From: Chromohalobacter canadensis
GTDB taxonomy: Bacteria > Pseudomonadota > Gammaproteobacteria > Pseudomonadales > Halomonadaceae
DNA length: 64,000 nucleotides
Reading direction: 5' to 3'
Assembly: GCF_029544075.1 (NCBI RefSeq)
Contig: NZ_JAJQJH010000015.1
Coordinates: forward strand, 29,663 to 93,662
This document shows positions 9,960 through 19,086 of this stretch, piece by piece. How positions within the stretch are numbered: position 1 is the first letter of the stretch; each line of letters starts with the position of its first letter. The position numbers and the translations under genes were made by a program. Under the pieces are notes generated by a model. It saw only the letters and a program-made list of their open reading frames with translations. It was not told the DNA's origin and made no database searches.

Positions 9960-11303
9960 TCATTCCAGTTCGCCGATGGCGTCGCCCAGCACATTGACAA
10001 GGCGATCGATCTCCTCGCGCTCGACGATGAACGGCAGGCCGAGCTGGATGGTGTCGCCGCCATAGCGAACGTAGTAGCCCTTTTCCCAGCACTTCATGGC
10101 GATCTCGAAAGGACGCCGCCCCGGCTCGCCGGGATACGGTTCGATCTGCAGGGCGCCGGCGAGACCATAATTGCGGATGTCGCTGATGTAGCGCGTCCCC
10201 TTGAGAGAATGCAGCGCATTTTCGAAGGTCGGCGCCATTTCCTTGACTCGCTCGATCAGGCGGTCGTTCTCGAGCACATCCAGTGCGGCCAAGGCGGCGG
10301 CACAAGCCACCGGGTGTCCCGAATAGGTATAGCCGTGGGGCAGCTCGAGCATGTAATCGGGGCCGCCCTGCTCCATGAAGGTCCGATAGATCTCGCCTTG
10401 CACGACCACTGCTCCCATGGGTACCGCCCCATTGGTCAACTGCTTGGCGACATTGAGCAGATCCGGCACCACGCCGAACTCCTCGGCCCCCGTCATCGAT
10501 CCCATGCGCCCGAAGCCGGTGATGACCTCGTCAAAGATTAGCAGGATGTCGTGCTGGTCGCAGATCTCTCGCAGGCGCTTGAGATAGCCTTTGGGCGGCG
10601 GAATCACCCCGGCGGAACCGGCCAGCGGCTCGACGATCACCGCCGCGATGTTGGAGGCATCATGCAGCGCGATCAGCTCCAGCAACTCATCGGCGCGCTC
10701 GGCCCCCCGCTCAGGCATGCCCTGGGTGAAGGCGTTCTCCGGGAGTAGCGTGTGCGGCAGGTGATCGGCATCCACGCCCTGGCCAAACATGGTGCGATTG
10801 GCGCCGATGCCGCCCAGGCTGAAACCGCCGAAGTTGACGCCGTGATACCCCTTGGCACGCCCGATCAGCTTGGTCTTGCTTGGCTTGCCCTTCTTGCGCC
10901 AGTAAGCACGCGCTATCTTCAGCGAGGTATCGGCACTCTCCGAGCCTGAGCCGGTGAAAAACACGTGATCGAGCCCCTGGGGCGTCAATTCCCGCAGGCG
11001 ATGCGCCAGCTCGAAGGCCTTGGGGTGGCCGTACTGGAAGGCCGGCGAGTAATCCAGCTCGCCGAGTTGGCGACTGACCGCCTCGGTGATTTCGGGGCGG
11101 CAATGCCCCGCACCGCAGGTCCACAGCCCCGAGAGCGCATCGAAGACTTGGCGACCCTGGGCATCGGTAAGATAGCTGCCCTTGGCGCCCACGATGAGGC
11201 GTGGATCGCGCTTGAATTGCCGATTGCCGGTATACGGCATCCAGTAGGCGTCCAGCTGCTCCGGGCTCAAACCCGCCATGGGGGGAAACTCGCGATCCGA
11301 CAT
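9960..11303 (-). CDS. Class III aminotransferase, beta-alanine (omega-amino acid):pyruvate type
   Basis: The 447-residue PLP enzyme has the schiff-base Lys287 (DLLNVAKQLTNG) and Asp258 (LLIFDEVITGFGR), which contacts the pyridine nitrogen. The N-terminal WMPYTGNRQF segment is typical of beta-alanine:pyruvate transaminases. It would convert beta-alanine and pyruvate to malonate semialdehyde and alanine, feeding MmsA just downstream. The divergent LysR gene at 11472 is the probable regulator. Other omega-amino acids or amines may also be accepted. Confidence 0.88.
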   Translation of the reverse strand: MSDREFPPMAGLSPEQLDAYWMPYTGNRQFKRDPRLIVGAKGSYLTDAQGRQVFDALSGLWTCGAGHCRPEITEAVSRQLGELDYSPAFQYGHPKAFELAHRLRELTPQGLDHVFFTGSGSESADTSLKIARAYWRKKGKPSKTKLIGRAKGYHGVNFGGFSLGGIGANRTMFGQGVDADHLPHTLLPENAFTQGMPERGAERADELLELIALHDASNIAAVIVEPLAGSAGVIPPPKGYLKRLREICDQHDILLIFDEVITGFGRMGSMTGAEEFGVVPDLLNVAKQLTNGAVPMGAVVVQGEIYRTFMEQGGPDYMLELPHGYTYSGHPVACAAALAALDVLENDRLIERVKEMAPTFENALHSLKGTRYISDIRNYGLAGALQIEPYPGEPGRRPFEIAMKCWEKGYYVRYGGDTIQLGLPFIVEREEIDRLVNVLGDAIGELE

Positions 11304-11471
11304 GTCTTCTCCTGCCGATAGGCGGTGATGAATGGTGCTACCGAAAATCTAGGCGGGGCGGCGGATAAGTTAAATCCAGAAATACTGAATCTCATTCAAG
11401 TCACTGGTTAACTTTACGGGCCGGCAGGGCTATCCTCGCAGGTGTCCGCCGTCGAGATGAGGAATCCCGCC

Positions 11472-12413
11472 ATGCCTTCCCGCAGCGAGACCCTGATGGG
11501 GCAGCCGAGCGATGCCGATCTGCGCCTGCTGAGGATCTACCGCAAGGTCGTGGAGTGCGGCGGGTTCTCCGCCGCCGAAGTGGAACTCAACATCAGCCGT
11601 GCGGCGATCAGCATGGCGATGAACGACCTGGAGACACGGCTCGGCCTGCGGCTCTGCCAGCGAGGACGCGGCGGCTTCGCCCTCACCGACGAGGGCGCGG
11701 AGGTCTACGATGCCACCCTCCAGCTGCAGATGGCCGTGGCGGGATTCCGAACCCGCGTCAATGGCTTGCATGCCCGTCTCAAGGGCGAGCTCAGCATCGG
11801 CATCACCGATAACCTGGTGACCATGCCCGAGATGTATATCACCGATGCCCTCAGCGCGCTCAAGGCGCGGGGGCCCGAGGTGCGCATCAATATCCGCATG
11901 ATTCCGCCCAGCGACATCGAGCTGGGCGTGCTGGACGGCCGCTTGCATACCGGCGTGATCCCGGCGCTCAAGACATTGCCGGGGCTTGCGTATCTGCCGC
12001 TCTACGAGGAAGCGTCGCGGCTCTACTGCGCCGCCGATCACCCGCTCTTCGACGTCGAAGACGTGGACGAGGAGCGGCTCGCGGTACATGATGCCGTGGT
12101 GCCCGCCTACGCACAGACGCCGGAGGTCAAGGCGTGCCATGCTCCGCTCAAGGCCGCCGCCTCGGCGACCGACCGCGAAGGCATCGCCTTCTTGATCCTG
12201 TCCGGCCGCTATATCGGCTACTTGCCGACCCACTATGCCGAACGCTGGGTGCGCGACGGCCGCATGCGTGCCTTGAATCCCGAGCGCTGGCATTACCTGA
12301 CCCACTACAGCGCCATCACCCGCAAGGGCGCGCCCCCCAACCTGGTCGTGGAAAGCTACCTCGAGGAGCTGGGACGCCTGACCCAGGCCTCTGCCATCAC
12401 GTCTGGCGACTGA
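11472..12413 (+). CDS. LysR-family regulator divergent from the aminotransferase
   Basis: The 313-residue protein has an N-terminal winged helix (about 10-70, GGFSAAEVELNISRAAISMAMNDLE) and a LysR substrate-binding domain. The start at 11472 has GAGGA eight bases upstream; in-frame starts at 11442 (GTG) and 11457 (ATG) are alternatives. It is divergent from the beta-alanine aminotransferase/mmsA unit, which it probably controls. Its last 17 bp overlap the end of the convergent EamA gene. Confidence 0.88.
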   Translation: MPSRSETLMGQPSDADLRLLRIYRKVVECGGFSAAEVELNISRAAISMAMNDLETRLGLRLCQRGRGGFALTDEGAEVYDATLQLQMAVAGFRTRVNGLHARLKGELSIGITDNLVTMPEMYITDALSALKARGPEVRINIRMIPPSDIELGVLDGRLHTGVIPALKTLPGLAYLPLYEEASRLYCAADHPLFDVEDVDEERLAVHDAVVPAYAQTPEVKACHAPLKAAASATDREGIAFLILSGRYIGYLPTHYAERWVRDGRMRALNPERWHYLTHYSAITRKGAPPNLVVESYLEELGRLTQASAITSGD

Positions 12414-13341
12414 CCAGCACGATCCCCAGCAGAATCGCCGCGCCGCCAAGCACGAAATTCCAGGACAAGGGCTCGTCCAGCAGCACAGCGCCAAAAAGCA
12501 CCCCGAAGATCGGTGACAAGAACGACAACACGCCCAGTTGCGAGGCCCAGTAACGGCGCAGCAGAGCGAACCACAACAGCAGGGCACCGAACGATATGAC
12601 CAGCGTCTGGAAGGTCATGCTGGCCACGGCCATGCCGCTGGGCGTGGCCTGCTGCCAATCGCCCAGCCATAGGGTGATGGGCAACAACAGCGCGCCCGCC
12701 GTCAGGAGTTGGTACGTCAGCGTTTGCACGGGGGGCGCCTCGGAAAGCGAGGAACGGCGCACCACCAGCGTGGTGGCGGCCCATGACAGTCCCGCCAGCA
12801 ATCCCAGGGCGTCGCCCAGGAGAATGTCGCCGGCCGGCGCCCCGGGTGCGGCCGAGGGCGCCATGGCGACCAGCATGCCCGCGAATGCCACGCCGATCCC
12901 CCACCATTGGTGCCGCGCCAGCTGTTCGCCCGGCACCCACAGATGCAGTCCCAGGGCGGCGAACACCGGCGCCGTGTACAGAAACACCGACATGTGCGAT
13001 GCCAGGGTGTAGTTGAGCCCCCAGGCGACGAAACCGAACTCCCCCGCAAAGCCCAGGCCGACGAGAATGCCTGCACCCAGCCGACCGCGAAACGCCGCCA
13101 GGCCGATGCCCTGAATGCGCGCGACGACCAGCACCAGCAACCCCGCCAGCAACGAGCGCAACGCGACCTGGCTCAAGGGCGTGATATCGTCGGCCACGGC
13201 CTTGATGGCCACCTGCTGCAACCCCAGCACCAGACAAAACCCGGTCATCGCGATGCCGGCAGGCATATCCAGGCCGCGTCGCAATCGCGGCGACGCCACA
13301 TCCGGCCTTGCCGCGACAGTCTCCAAGGAAGATTCCTTCAT
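12397..13341 (-). CDS. EamA/DMT-superfamily permease
   Basis: The 314-residue membrane protein has ten hydrophobic segments arranged as two EamA repeats, ending PLSWNFVLGGAAILLGIVLVSRQT-like. The drug/metabolite transporter family exports amino acids, metabolites or drugs; the substrate is unknown. The start at 13341 is chosen because it follows GGTGGAAGC and the extension to 13398 adds only polar residues. It is divergent from a GcvA-type LysR gene (13439), a possible regulator. Confidence 0.85.
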   Translation of the reverse strand: MKESSLETVAARPDVASPRLRRGLDMPAGIAMTGFCLVLGLQQVAIKAVADDITPLSQVALRSLLAGLLVLVVARIQGIGLAAFRGRLGAGILVGLGFAGEFGFVAWGLNYTLASHMSVFLYTAPVFAALGLHLWVPGEQLARHQWWGIGVAFAGMLVAMAPSAAPGAPAGDILLGDALGLLAGLSWAATTLVVRRSSLSEAPPVQTLTYQLLTAGALLLPITLWLGDWQQATPSGMAVASMTFQTLVISFGALLLWFALLRRYWASQLGVLSFLSPIFGVLFGAVLLDEPLSWNFVLGGAAILLGIVLVSRQT

Positions 13342-13438
13342 GCTTCCACCCTTTGTTGAATCGAGACTCAGTGGAGCATTTGCCGCGCTGCAATCCAAAC
13401 GATTAATCTGCAGCCTCAGGCTCAGGAAAACTCAACTC

Positions 13439-14434
13439 ATGAAGATAGAACGACTGCCCCTCAACGCACTGCGTGCCTTCTCGGAAGCAGCACGAGCTGG
13501 CAGCTTCAAGACCGCAGCGGAGCGTTTGTCTGTGACTCCCGGCGCGGTCAGCCGACAAATCAAGCAACTCGAAGAACGGTTGGGCGTGGCGCTTTTCGAG
13601 CGTCATGCCAACGGCGTGCACGTCACCGATGCCGGCCACCTGCTGGCCGAGGATGTGGATGCCGGTCTGGCGCGCATCGCCAACGGCGTACAAGCCGTTC
13701 ATGAGCGCGCCCATGCGGCTACCACGCTGACTCTCAGCGCCCCGCCCTCATTCACTCAATTCTGGCTACTCCCACGCCTGGCAGACTTCGAGGCGCTGGA
13801 AAGCCACGTCGAGATCTCCCTGGACGCAGACCAGGACCTGAGCGACCCAATATGGCACGGCGACGGCGCACGGCTCGCCCTGCGCTACGGACGCGGCCCC
13901 TGGCCCGGCGTCAGGAGCAAGCGGCTCTTCGAAGACTCGCTGTTCCCCGTCTGCTCTCCCGCTCTGCTGGAACGCTCCTCTATCGACACGCCTGCCGACC
14001 TGCTCGTCCATCCATTGCTCGAGGTGGTCTGGCAGTCGCGACAAAACGTCGACTTCCCCGGCTGGCGCGACTGGTTCGACGCCGCCGGGCTACCCGGCAA
14101 GACACTACCGATCCAGCAGCGGTATTCCCTTTACGGTCTGGCCCTCGACCAAGCGATCGCCGGGCGCGGCGTGATGCTCGCCAACCCTGCCATCGTCGCC
14201 GACCGCCTCGCCAGCGGCGTATTGGTACGGCCCTTCGGTGATCGCCACGTAATCGATTCGCCGTTCACCTACGACCTGATCCTCCCCGCCACCGGCCAAG
14301 CCCCGCCCGCGATCCAACGCTTCATCGACTGGTTGCTCGGTGAAGCGGCCAGGTTTCAGGGGGATCGGTTAGAGACTCGACACCGGGGACATGGCACTTG
14401 TCGGTTTCCCATGCCAAAATTCTGGAATACGTAA
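13439..14434 (+). CDS. LysR-family regulator (GcvA-like)
   Basis: The 331-residue protein begins RLPLNALRAFSEAARAGSF, the pattern of the GcvA/AmpR subgroup, with helix-turn-helix at about 6-65 and an effector domain to about 300. The start at 13439 follows a CAGGA site; the frame is open further upstream, but that part lies over the divergent EamA gene. The likely target is the EamA permease. The last ~25 residues are polar and extend beyond the usual family end. Confidence 0.87.
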   Translation: MKIERLPLNALRAFSEAARAGSFKTAAERLSVTPGAVSRQIKQLEERLGVALFERHANGVHVTDAGHLLAEDVDAGLARIANGVQAVHERAHAATTLTLSAPPSFTQFWLLPRLADFEALESHVEISLDADQDLSDPIWHGDGARLALRYGRGPWPGVRSKRLFEDSLFPVCSPALLERSSIDTPADLLVHPLLEVVWQSRQNVDFPGWRDWFDAAGLPGKTLPIQQRYSLYGLALDQAIAGRGVMLANPAIVADRLASGVLVRPFGDRHVIDSPFTYDLILPATGQAPPAIQRFIDWLLGEAARFQGDRLETRHRGHGTCRFPMPKFWNT

Positions 14435-14450
14435 CAGAAAGGAAGTTCCC

Positions 14451-14675
14451 ATGGACCTCCAAAAAATCGAGGACGAGGCGCTCCATTTGCCCAAAGAGGA
14501 ACGCGCACGACTGGTACAGCGATTGGTCCTGAGCTTGGAGTCTCCTTCGGAAGAAGAGCTTCGCTCGGACTGGCTGCTCGAAGCCCGATGCCGGGCAGAA
14601 GAGCTGGATAGTGGCTCGGTTCAGAGAGTATCCAGTGACGACGTCATGAGGAAGGCACGCGCCCTGATCCGATGA
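14451..14675 (+). CDS. Addiction-module antitoxin (ParE/RelE partner)
   Basis: This 74-residue acidic protein resembles the unstable-antitoxin family (MDLQKIEDEALHLPKEERARLVQRL, then SWxxE-like C-terminal region). Such proteins neutralise ParE/RelE-type toxins by wrapping around them. It has AAAGGAAG before the start, lies 16 bp after the LysR stop and overlaps the toxin gene by 4 bp (ATGA). It probably autoregulates the pair. Confidence 0.82.
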   Translation: MDLQKIEDEALHLPKEERARLVQRLVLSLESPSEEELRSDWLLEARCRAEELDSGSVQRVSSDDVMRKARALIR

Positions 14676-14965
14676 GTTATTCGTTTCACCCAGCGGCAGA
14701 AGCCGAATTTCTGGAGGCCATTGGTTACTACGAGTCCAAGATCCCAGGATTAGGGGAAGCCTTGATAATCGAATTCGAGGCCCTTGCCCACTTGATTGAC
14801 GACTCACCAAACGCTTGGCAAGTCGCACTTGAGCCCGCTATTCGTAGAGCGCCCCTCCGCCGATTTCCACTGTCCATCGTGTATCGCGAAGCCGCGGACG
14901 GCGTTCAGATCCTAGCAGTCGCCCATGACCGGCGACGCCCGCAATACTGGCTGGGTAGGCTTTAA
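14672..14965 (+). CDS. ParE/RelE-family toxin
   Basis: The 97-residue protein shows the compact ParE/RelE fold pattern: FHPAAEAEFLEAIGYYE at the start, a central RRAPLRRFPLSIVYR strand and the C-terminal AVAHDRRRPQYWLGR motif. ParE toxins inhibit gyrase and RelE toxins cut mRNA; the sequence looks more ParE-like, but the target is not certain. Its start overlaps the antitoxin stop, so the two are translationally coupled. The pair sits between a LysR gene and the convergent nitrate operon. Confidence 0.85.
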   Translation: MSYSFHPAAEAEFLEAIGYYESKIPGLGEALIIEFEALAHLIDDSPNAWQVALEPAIRRAPLRRFPLSIVYREAADGVQILAVAHDRRRPQYWLGRL

Positions 14966-15007
14966 AAAAGGCCCGTCATAACGCCACACTCTCATCACAT
15001 GCCACTC

Positions 15008-15907
15008 TCATACTTCCTTGGCTACGCGCGCTGCCCTAGGCACCACGTCGGCCATCTTCACCACGCTGCCCACGACGATCAGGCACGGCGAGGGAAGTGG
15101 CGTGGCGGCAAGCTTTTCGGGCATGTCGCCGAGCGTGCCGATCAAGGTTTGCTGCTCGGGCAGCGAGGCATTGGCGGCGAGCATGATCGGCCAGTCATCG
15201 GGCAGGCCGGCATCACGTAGCCCTTGGCAGATCTCGGTGACCTTCGAAAGCCCCATGTAGAACACCAGCGTCTCGTCGCGGCGCGCCAGTGCGGACCAGT
15301 CCGGCTCGCCACCGGCGCGGCAATGCTGGGCGGTGACCAGGCGTAGCTGCTGTGCGTGGGCGCGGTCGGTGAGCGGCATGCCCAGGCTGGCGGCCGTGGC
15401 GGAGGCGGCGGTAATACCGGGGACGATCTCGGTGGGCAGCCCCGCCTCGGCCAGCACGGCGAGCTCTTCGCCCATACGGCCGAAGATTCCCGGATCGCCG
15501 CCCTTGAGCCGCACCACCGACTTGCCTTCGCGCGCCAGCCGTGTCAGCAAGGCGCCGATCTCGGCCTGCGGCACACTGTGATACCCACGCGCCTTGCCGA
15601 CATCGTAACGCTCACGCTGAGGAGGGATCATCGCCAGGATGTCATCGCCGATCAGGCGATCGTAGACGATGGCATCGGCTTGCGTAAGAAGGCGCCAGGC
15701 ACGCAGGGTCAGCAGGTCCGCACTGCCCGCCCCGGCTCCCACCAGATAGACATGGCCGGGCCGCGTGGCACGGCCCACCGCGGGTGTGTGTGCGAGCGGA
15801 GCCCCGCTGCGATCTTCCCGCGTACCGGGCCACCAACTCGCCAGCAAGGCACTCACGCTTGCGATAGATGTATCAGGCCGTTTCCAGCGCTTCATCAGTC
15901 CCAGCAT
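15008..15907 (-). CDS. cobA: Uroporphyrinogen-III C-methyltransferase (siroheme branch)
   Basis: The 299-residue SAM-dependent methyltransferase has the family motifs VYLVGAGAGSADLLTLRAW, VVRLKGGDPGIFGRMGEE and PGITAASATAASLGMPLTDR. It makes precorrin-2, the precursor of siroheme, which NirB needs. It lacks the CysG oxidase/chelatase domain, so those steps must be encoded elsewhere. An N-terminal stretch of about 45 residues precedes the catalytic fold. Its start lies 35 bp inside the 3' end of nasA, so translation is probably coupled; an internal ATG at 15895 is an alternative start. Confidence 0.93.
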   Translation of the reverse strand: MLGLMKRWKRPDTSIASVSALLASWWPGTREDRSGAPLAHTPAVGRATRPGHVYLVGAGAGSADLLTLRAWRLLTQADAIVYDRLIGDDILAMIPPQRERYDVGKARGYHSVPQAEIGALLTRLAREGKSVVRLKGGDPGIFGRMGEELAVLAEAGLPTEIVPGITAASATAASLGMPLTDRAHAQQLRLVTAQHCRAGGEPDWSALARRDETLVFYMGLSKVTEICQGLRDAGLPDDWPIMLAANASLPEQQTLIGTLGDMPEKLAATPLPSPCLIVVGSVVKMADVVPRAARVAKEV

Positions 15908-18569
15908 GCGCCACCTCCTCTTCGAGCAATGATTTGAGTTCGGGGATGCAGGAACCGCACTGGGTCCCGCACGCCAAGCGCGCGCCTAACGCATCGACAT
16001 CGGTATCGCCACCGCGAATCGCCTCGCGGATCGACGTAGCACCGACCTGATGGCAACTGCATACCACCGGCCCCGTATCGGCCTCACCGGAGGCGCATCC
16101 CGCCAACACGCGGCGACGCTGCTCGGCATCCAGCGTGATATCGCCGAAGCGTGCATCAAGCCAGGCCAAGCCCGGCAATTCGCTGGGTGGCCCCACCATC
16201 AGCCACCACACCAGGCGCCCATCGCGAAGCCCTGCGGCGCGCAGGCGCCCACTAGACGCGTCCTCACACCATAGCGTCGCCGCCACTCCGAACTGTTCGG
16301 CGCACCAGGCCGGCCAGTCATGCGATGACGCGCCCGCATCGCTGGCCAGTTGCCAGCGCTCGGCATGATGCAGTGGCATGCGCGCCCAATAAGCGAGCGA
16401 CGCACGTTCGGACAACCCGCCACTATCGTTCGCGACCAGCAGCGTCGCTTCCTCGGCGATGGCCAACGGCGCCAACGCGACGGCACCATGTTTGGTTTCG
16501 GGCTGTCCAGAGACAGGGTCGGTATGCGCGGCAAAGAGCGTGCCTACACGCCCGGCATTGCTGAACTGCGCATTCCAGTGGATAGGCATGAAAGCTTCTC
16601 CCCGGCGCTGCGCCGTCGCCACGCGCGCCCGCACACGGGCCTCGCCGTGGGCGTTATGAAGCCGTGCCAAGGCGCCGTCCACGACACCCGCGGCTCTCGC
16701 ATCATCGGGGTGCAGATCGACGTAAGGCTCGGCGCGATGATTGAGCAAGCGCGGGGCACGGCCCGTCCGCGTCATGGTGTGCCATTGATCGCGTACGCGT
16801 CCGCTGTTGAGGCGCAACGGGTGCGCGGCACTCACGGCCTGGCGCGGCGCATGCGGCGTCACGGCGATCAGGCGCGCGCGTCCATCCGGCGTGGCAAAGC
16901 ATCCATCCTCGAATAAGCGCGCGGTGCCACGCGGCGCCTCGGCCGTCACCGGCCACTGCAGCGGCGCCAAGGCATCGTAGGCGGCGTGATCCAACTCCGC
17001 CAGGGCGGAAATATCAAACAGACGCGGCATCCCGCCGGCGTGGTTGCCATAGCCGGAAAGTCGCGCGTGCTCGACAAAGATATCGCGAGGGTGGCAATAC
17101 TCGAACGCTTCTTCATACCCCAGATGCTTGGCTACCTGGGCGATGATCCACCAGTCGTGGCGCGCCGCACCGGGCGGCGGCAACATGCCGCGCTGGCGCG
17201 AGATTCGCCGCTCGGAGTTGGTCACGGTGCCATCCTTCTCCGCCCAGGCACTGGCCGGCAGCACGATGTCGGCATACGCCAGGGTATCGGTATCCGCCAT
17301 GCATTCGGAGACGATCACCAGGGGACATTTCGCCAGGGCGCGCTTGGCTTGGTCGGCATCCGGCAAGCTGACCACGGGGTTGGTGGCCATGATCCACAGC
17401 GCCTGGATCTCGCCACGCTCGATGGCCTCGAATAGCTCGACGGCCTTGAGCCCCGGGCCCTCCGGCAGGTGAGGAGCATGCCAAAATTCCGTTACCAGCG
17501 CCTGGGCGCCCGGGGTGTGATAATCCATGTGCGCAGCGAGCTGGTTCGCTAGGCCTCCCACCTCGCGCCCACCCATGGCATTGGGTTGGCCGGTGATCGA
17601 AAACGGCCCGGCACCCGGCAGGCCAAGCTTGCCGCCCGCCAGATGGCAATTGATGATGGCGTTGCACTTGTCAGTGCCGCTGGTGGACTGATTGACGCCC
17701 TGGGAATACAGCGTCACCACGTGCAATTGCGAGGCGAACCAGTAGTAGAAGGTTTCCAGGGCCTCGGCGTCCAATTCGCAATCGTCGGCGATACCCACAA
17801 GCGTCGTCTCTTCGTCACGGGCCGCCGCCAAGGCATCGTCTAGCCCTTGGGTGTGGCGTTCCAGATAGACCGCATCCAGCTTGTCCTTGTCAGCCATGAA
17901 AGCCAGCAAGCCATTGAAGAGACGCACGTCGCTGCCCGGCTTGAGCGGCAGATAGAGATCTGCGATCTCGCAGGTGTCGGTCACCCGGGGGTCGATCACC
18001 ACCACACGCATCAACGGGTTGCGCTGCTTGGCGGTGCGCAAGCGCTGGAAGAGCACCGGATGATTCCAGGCCAGGTTGCTGCCCACCAGCACCACCAGCT
18101 CGGCCTCTTCCAAATCCTCGTAATTGCACGGCACGGCATCGGCACCGAAGGCGCGCTTGTAGCCCGCCACTGCGGACGCCATGCAGAGCCGCGAGTTGGT
18201 ATCCAGGTGCGGCGAACCCAGAAAGCCCTTGAACAGCTTGTTGGCGGCGTAATAGTCCTCGGTGAGCAACTGGCCGGAGAGATAGCCGGCAATCGCCTGA
18301 CCGCCATGTTCATCGCGCACCGCCGCCAGGCGTGTCGCCACCTGGTCGAGCGCATCGTCCCAGCTCACCTCGCGCCCGTCCACGCGTGGTGCGAGCAAGC
18401 GTCCGTGATCACCCAGCGTTTCATGCAACGCCGAGCCCTTCACGCACAGCCGTCCATAGTTGGCGGGGTGGTCCCGATCGCCTTCGACGCCGGTCATGAC
18501 GCCGTCCTCGATGGTTGCCGTGACGCCGCAACCGACGCCGCAATAGGGGCAGGTCGTGTGATGCTGCAT
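15873..18569 (-). CDS. nasA: Assimilatory nitrate reductase catalytic subunit
   Basis: The 898-residue molybdopterin oxidoreductase carries an N-terminal 4Fe-4S site (C7-x2-C10-x3-C14 plus the later YGRLCVKG cysteine), the Mo-bis-MGD domains and molydop-binding domain. A C-terminal BFD-like [2Fe-2S] domain follows (CSCHQVG, then CGTQCGSC). It reduces nitrate to nitrite in the cytoplasm, with electrons probably delivered by the NasB-like flavoprotein encoded across the promoter region. It is preceded by GGAGG, a leader of about 160 nt with a terminator-like hairpin, and a sigma-54-type promoter. Confidence 0.96.
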   Translation of the reverse strand: MQHHTTCPYCGVGCGVTATIEDGVMTGVEGDRDHPANYGRLCVKGSALHETLGDHGRLLAPRVDGREVSWDDALDQVATRLAAVRDEHGGQAIAGYLSGQLLTEDYYAANKLFKGFLGSPHLDTNSRLCMASAVAGYKRAFGADAVPCNYEDLEEAELVVLVGSNLAWNHPVLFQRLRTAKQRNPLMRVVVIDPRVTDTCEIADLYLPLKPGSDVRLFNGLLAFMADKDKLDAVYLERHTQGLDDALAAARDEETTLVGIADDCELDAEALETFYYWFASQLHVVTLYSQGVNQSTSGTDKCNAIINCHLAGGKLGLPGAGPFSITGQPNAMGGREVGGLANQLAAHMDYHTPGAQALVTEFWHAPHLPEGPGLKAVELFEAIERGEIQALWIMATNPVVSLPDADQAKRALAKCPLVIVSECMADTDTLAYADIVLPASAWAEKDGTVTNSERRISRQRGMLPPPGAARHDWWIIAQVAKHLGYEEAFEYCHPRDIFVEHARLSGYGNHAGGMPRLFDISALAELDHAAYDALAPLQWPVTAEAPRGTARLFEDGCFATPDGRARLIAVTPHAPRQAVSAAHPLRLNSGRVRDQWHTMTRTGRAPRLLNHRAEPYVDLHPDDARAAGVVDGALARLHNAHGEARVRARVATAQRRGEAFMPIHWNAQFSNAGRVGTLFAAHTDPVSGQPETKHGAVALAPLAIAEEATLLVANDSGGLSERASLAYWARMPLHHAERWQLASDAGASSHDWPAWCAEQFGVAATLWCEDASSGRLRAAGLRDGRLVWWLMVGPPSELPGLAWLDARFGDITLDAEQRRRVLAGCASGEADTGPVVCSCHQVGATSIREAIRGGDTDVDALGARLACGTQCGSCIPELKSLLEEEVAHAGTDEALETA

Positions 18570-18589
18570 GCTGTCTCGCCCTCCGCCTG

Positions 18590-18634
18590 CAAACGCAAGA
18601 GGCCCGACCCCGCCGCAGCAGGATCAGGCCTCTT
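18590..18634 (-). promoter_or_regulatory. Attenuator-type hairpin in the nasA leader
   Basis: On the minus strand AAGAGGCC pairs with GGCCTCTT, with an inner GATCC/GGGTC helix, and is followed by TTGCGTTTGC. The hairpin ends 21 bp before the nasA start. It has the position of a terminator that NasT would antagonise. Confidence 0.6.
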
Positions 18635-18643
18635 TGCCTAGTA

Positions 18644-18722
18644 GGGCGACCGTGCAGGCCGCCCGCCAATGATGAATTGCGTCTCGCCGCCGTTGGCGTT
18701 TTCGGCGCGCCGTGGCCGAAAA
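18644..18722 (-). promoter_or_regulatory. Paired hairpins in the nasA leader (candidate NasT/ANTAR target)
   Basis: Two hairpins precede the attenuator: TTTTCGGC/GCCGAAAA with an 8-nt loop (18699-18722), and GGGCGGC/GTCGCCC with a 7-nt loop (18644-18664). Known ANTAR targets are two consecutive small hairpins upstream of or overlapping a terminator. The loops here are not clean hexaloops, so the match is architectural only. Confidence 0.4.
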
Positions 18723-18740
18723 GATGACGTATACCTCGTT

Positions 18741-18756
18741 TGCAAATCCAGCGCCA
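18741..18756 (-). promoter_or_regulatory. Sigma-54 promoter of nasA-cobA
   Basis: The minus strand reads TGGCGCTGGATTTGCA: GG-N10-GC spacing, perfect TTGCA at -12, one change in the -24 box. Transcription would start near 18730, giving a leader of about 160 nt. Confidence 0.7.
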
Positions 18757-18833
18757 TCTTGGGCCTAATGCCGTTTAAACAACCACTTGGACTGGCACCT
18801 GGCTGGCTGTCCCGTGCCTACTCACACCCAAAG

Positions 18834-18848
18834 GCACCAGCCTGGTGC
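18834..18848. promoter_or_regulatory. NtrC binding site between the divergent nitrate operons
   Basis: GCACCAGCCTGGTGC is a perfect dyad and matches the NtrC consensus (GCACCA-N3-TGGTGC). It lies about 80 bp upstream of the nasA promoter and 110 bp upstream of the nasB promoter, normal enhancer distances for both. Confidence 0.75.
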
Positions 18849-18956
18849 AACCCGCACGCCATACGCACAGCCATCGTTCACGCCGGCTGCCTTCCTGCCT
18901 CATCAGGGCCCACCGGTATTGCGTAACTGGCTGAATAAAAAGCCTTGGCCGGTGAC

Positions 18957-18972
18957 TGGCACGCCCCTGGCA
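18957..18972 (+). promoter_or_regulatory. Sigma-54 promoter of the nasB-nirB-nirD operon
   Basis: TGGCACGCCCCTGGCA has a perfect -24 heptamer TGGCACG and GC at the exact -12 spacing. A weaker alternative with the same spacing is TGGCACCTGGCTGGCT at 18793-18808. Confidence 0.7.
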
Positions 18973-19012
18973 TGACATCGGACAAGGCGGGTCAACGTCG
19001 ACCCCTTGGGCA

Positions 19013-19058
19013 CGAGACAGGCATGCGTCTCGCGCCGGCCGGAGCCGACACAGGGCTC
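19013..19058 (+). promoter_or_regulatory. Paired hairpins in the nasB-nirBD leader (candidate NasT/ANTAR target)
   Basis: CGAGAC/GTCTCG with an 8-nt loop (19013-19032) is followed after 9 nt by GAGCC/GGCTC with a 7-nt loop (19042-19058). They lie between the presumed transcription start near 18983 and the attenuator at 19087. The order repeats that of the nasA leader. Confidence 0.4.
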
Positions 19059-19086
19059 GCGACAACACAATTCTCTTCAGGCAAAG

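Noticed and set aside
18834..18860. GGCACCAGCCTGGTGC read as a sigma-54 promoter
   Set aside because: The GG-to-GC spacing is wrong; the dyad is better explained as an NtrC site.
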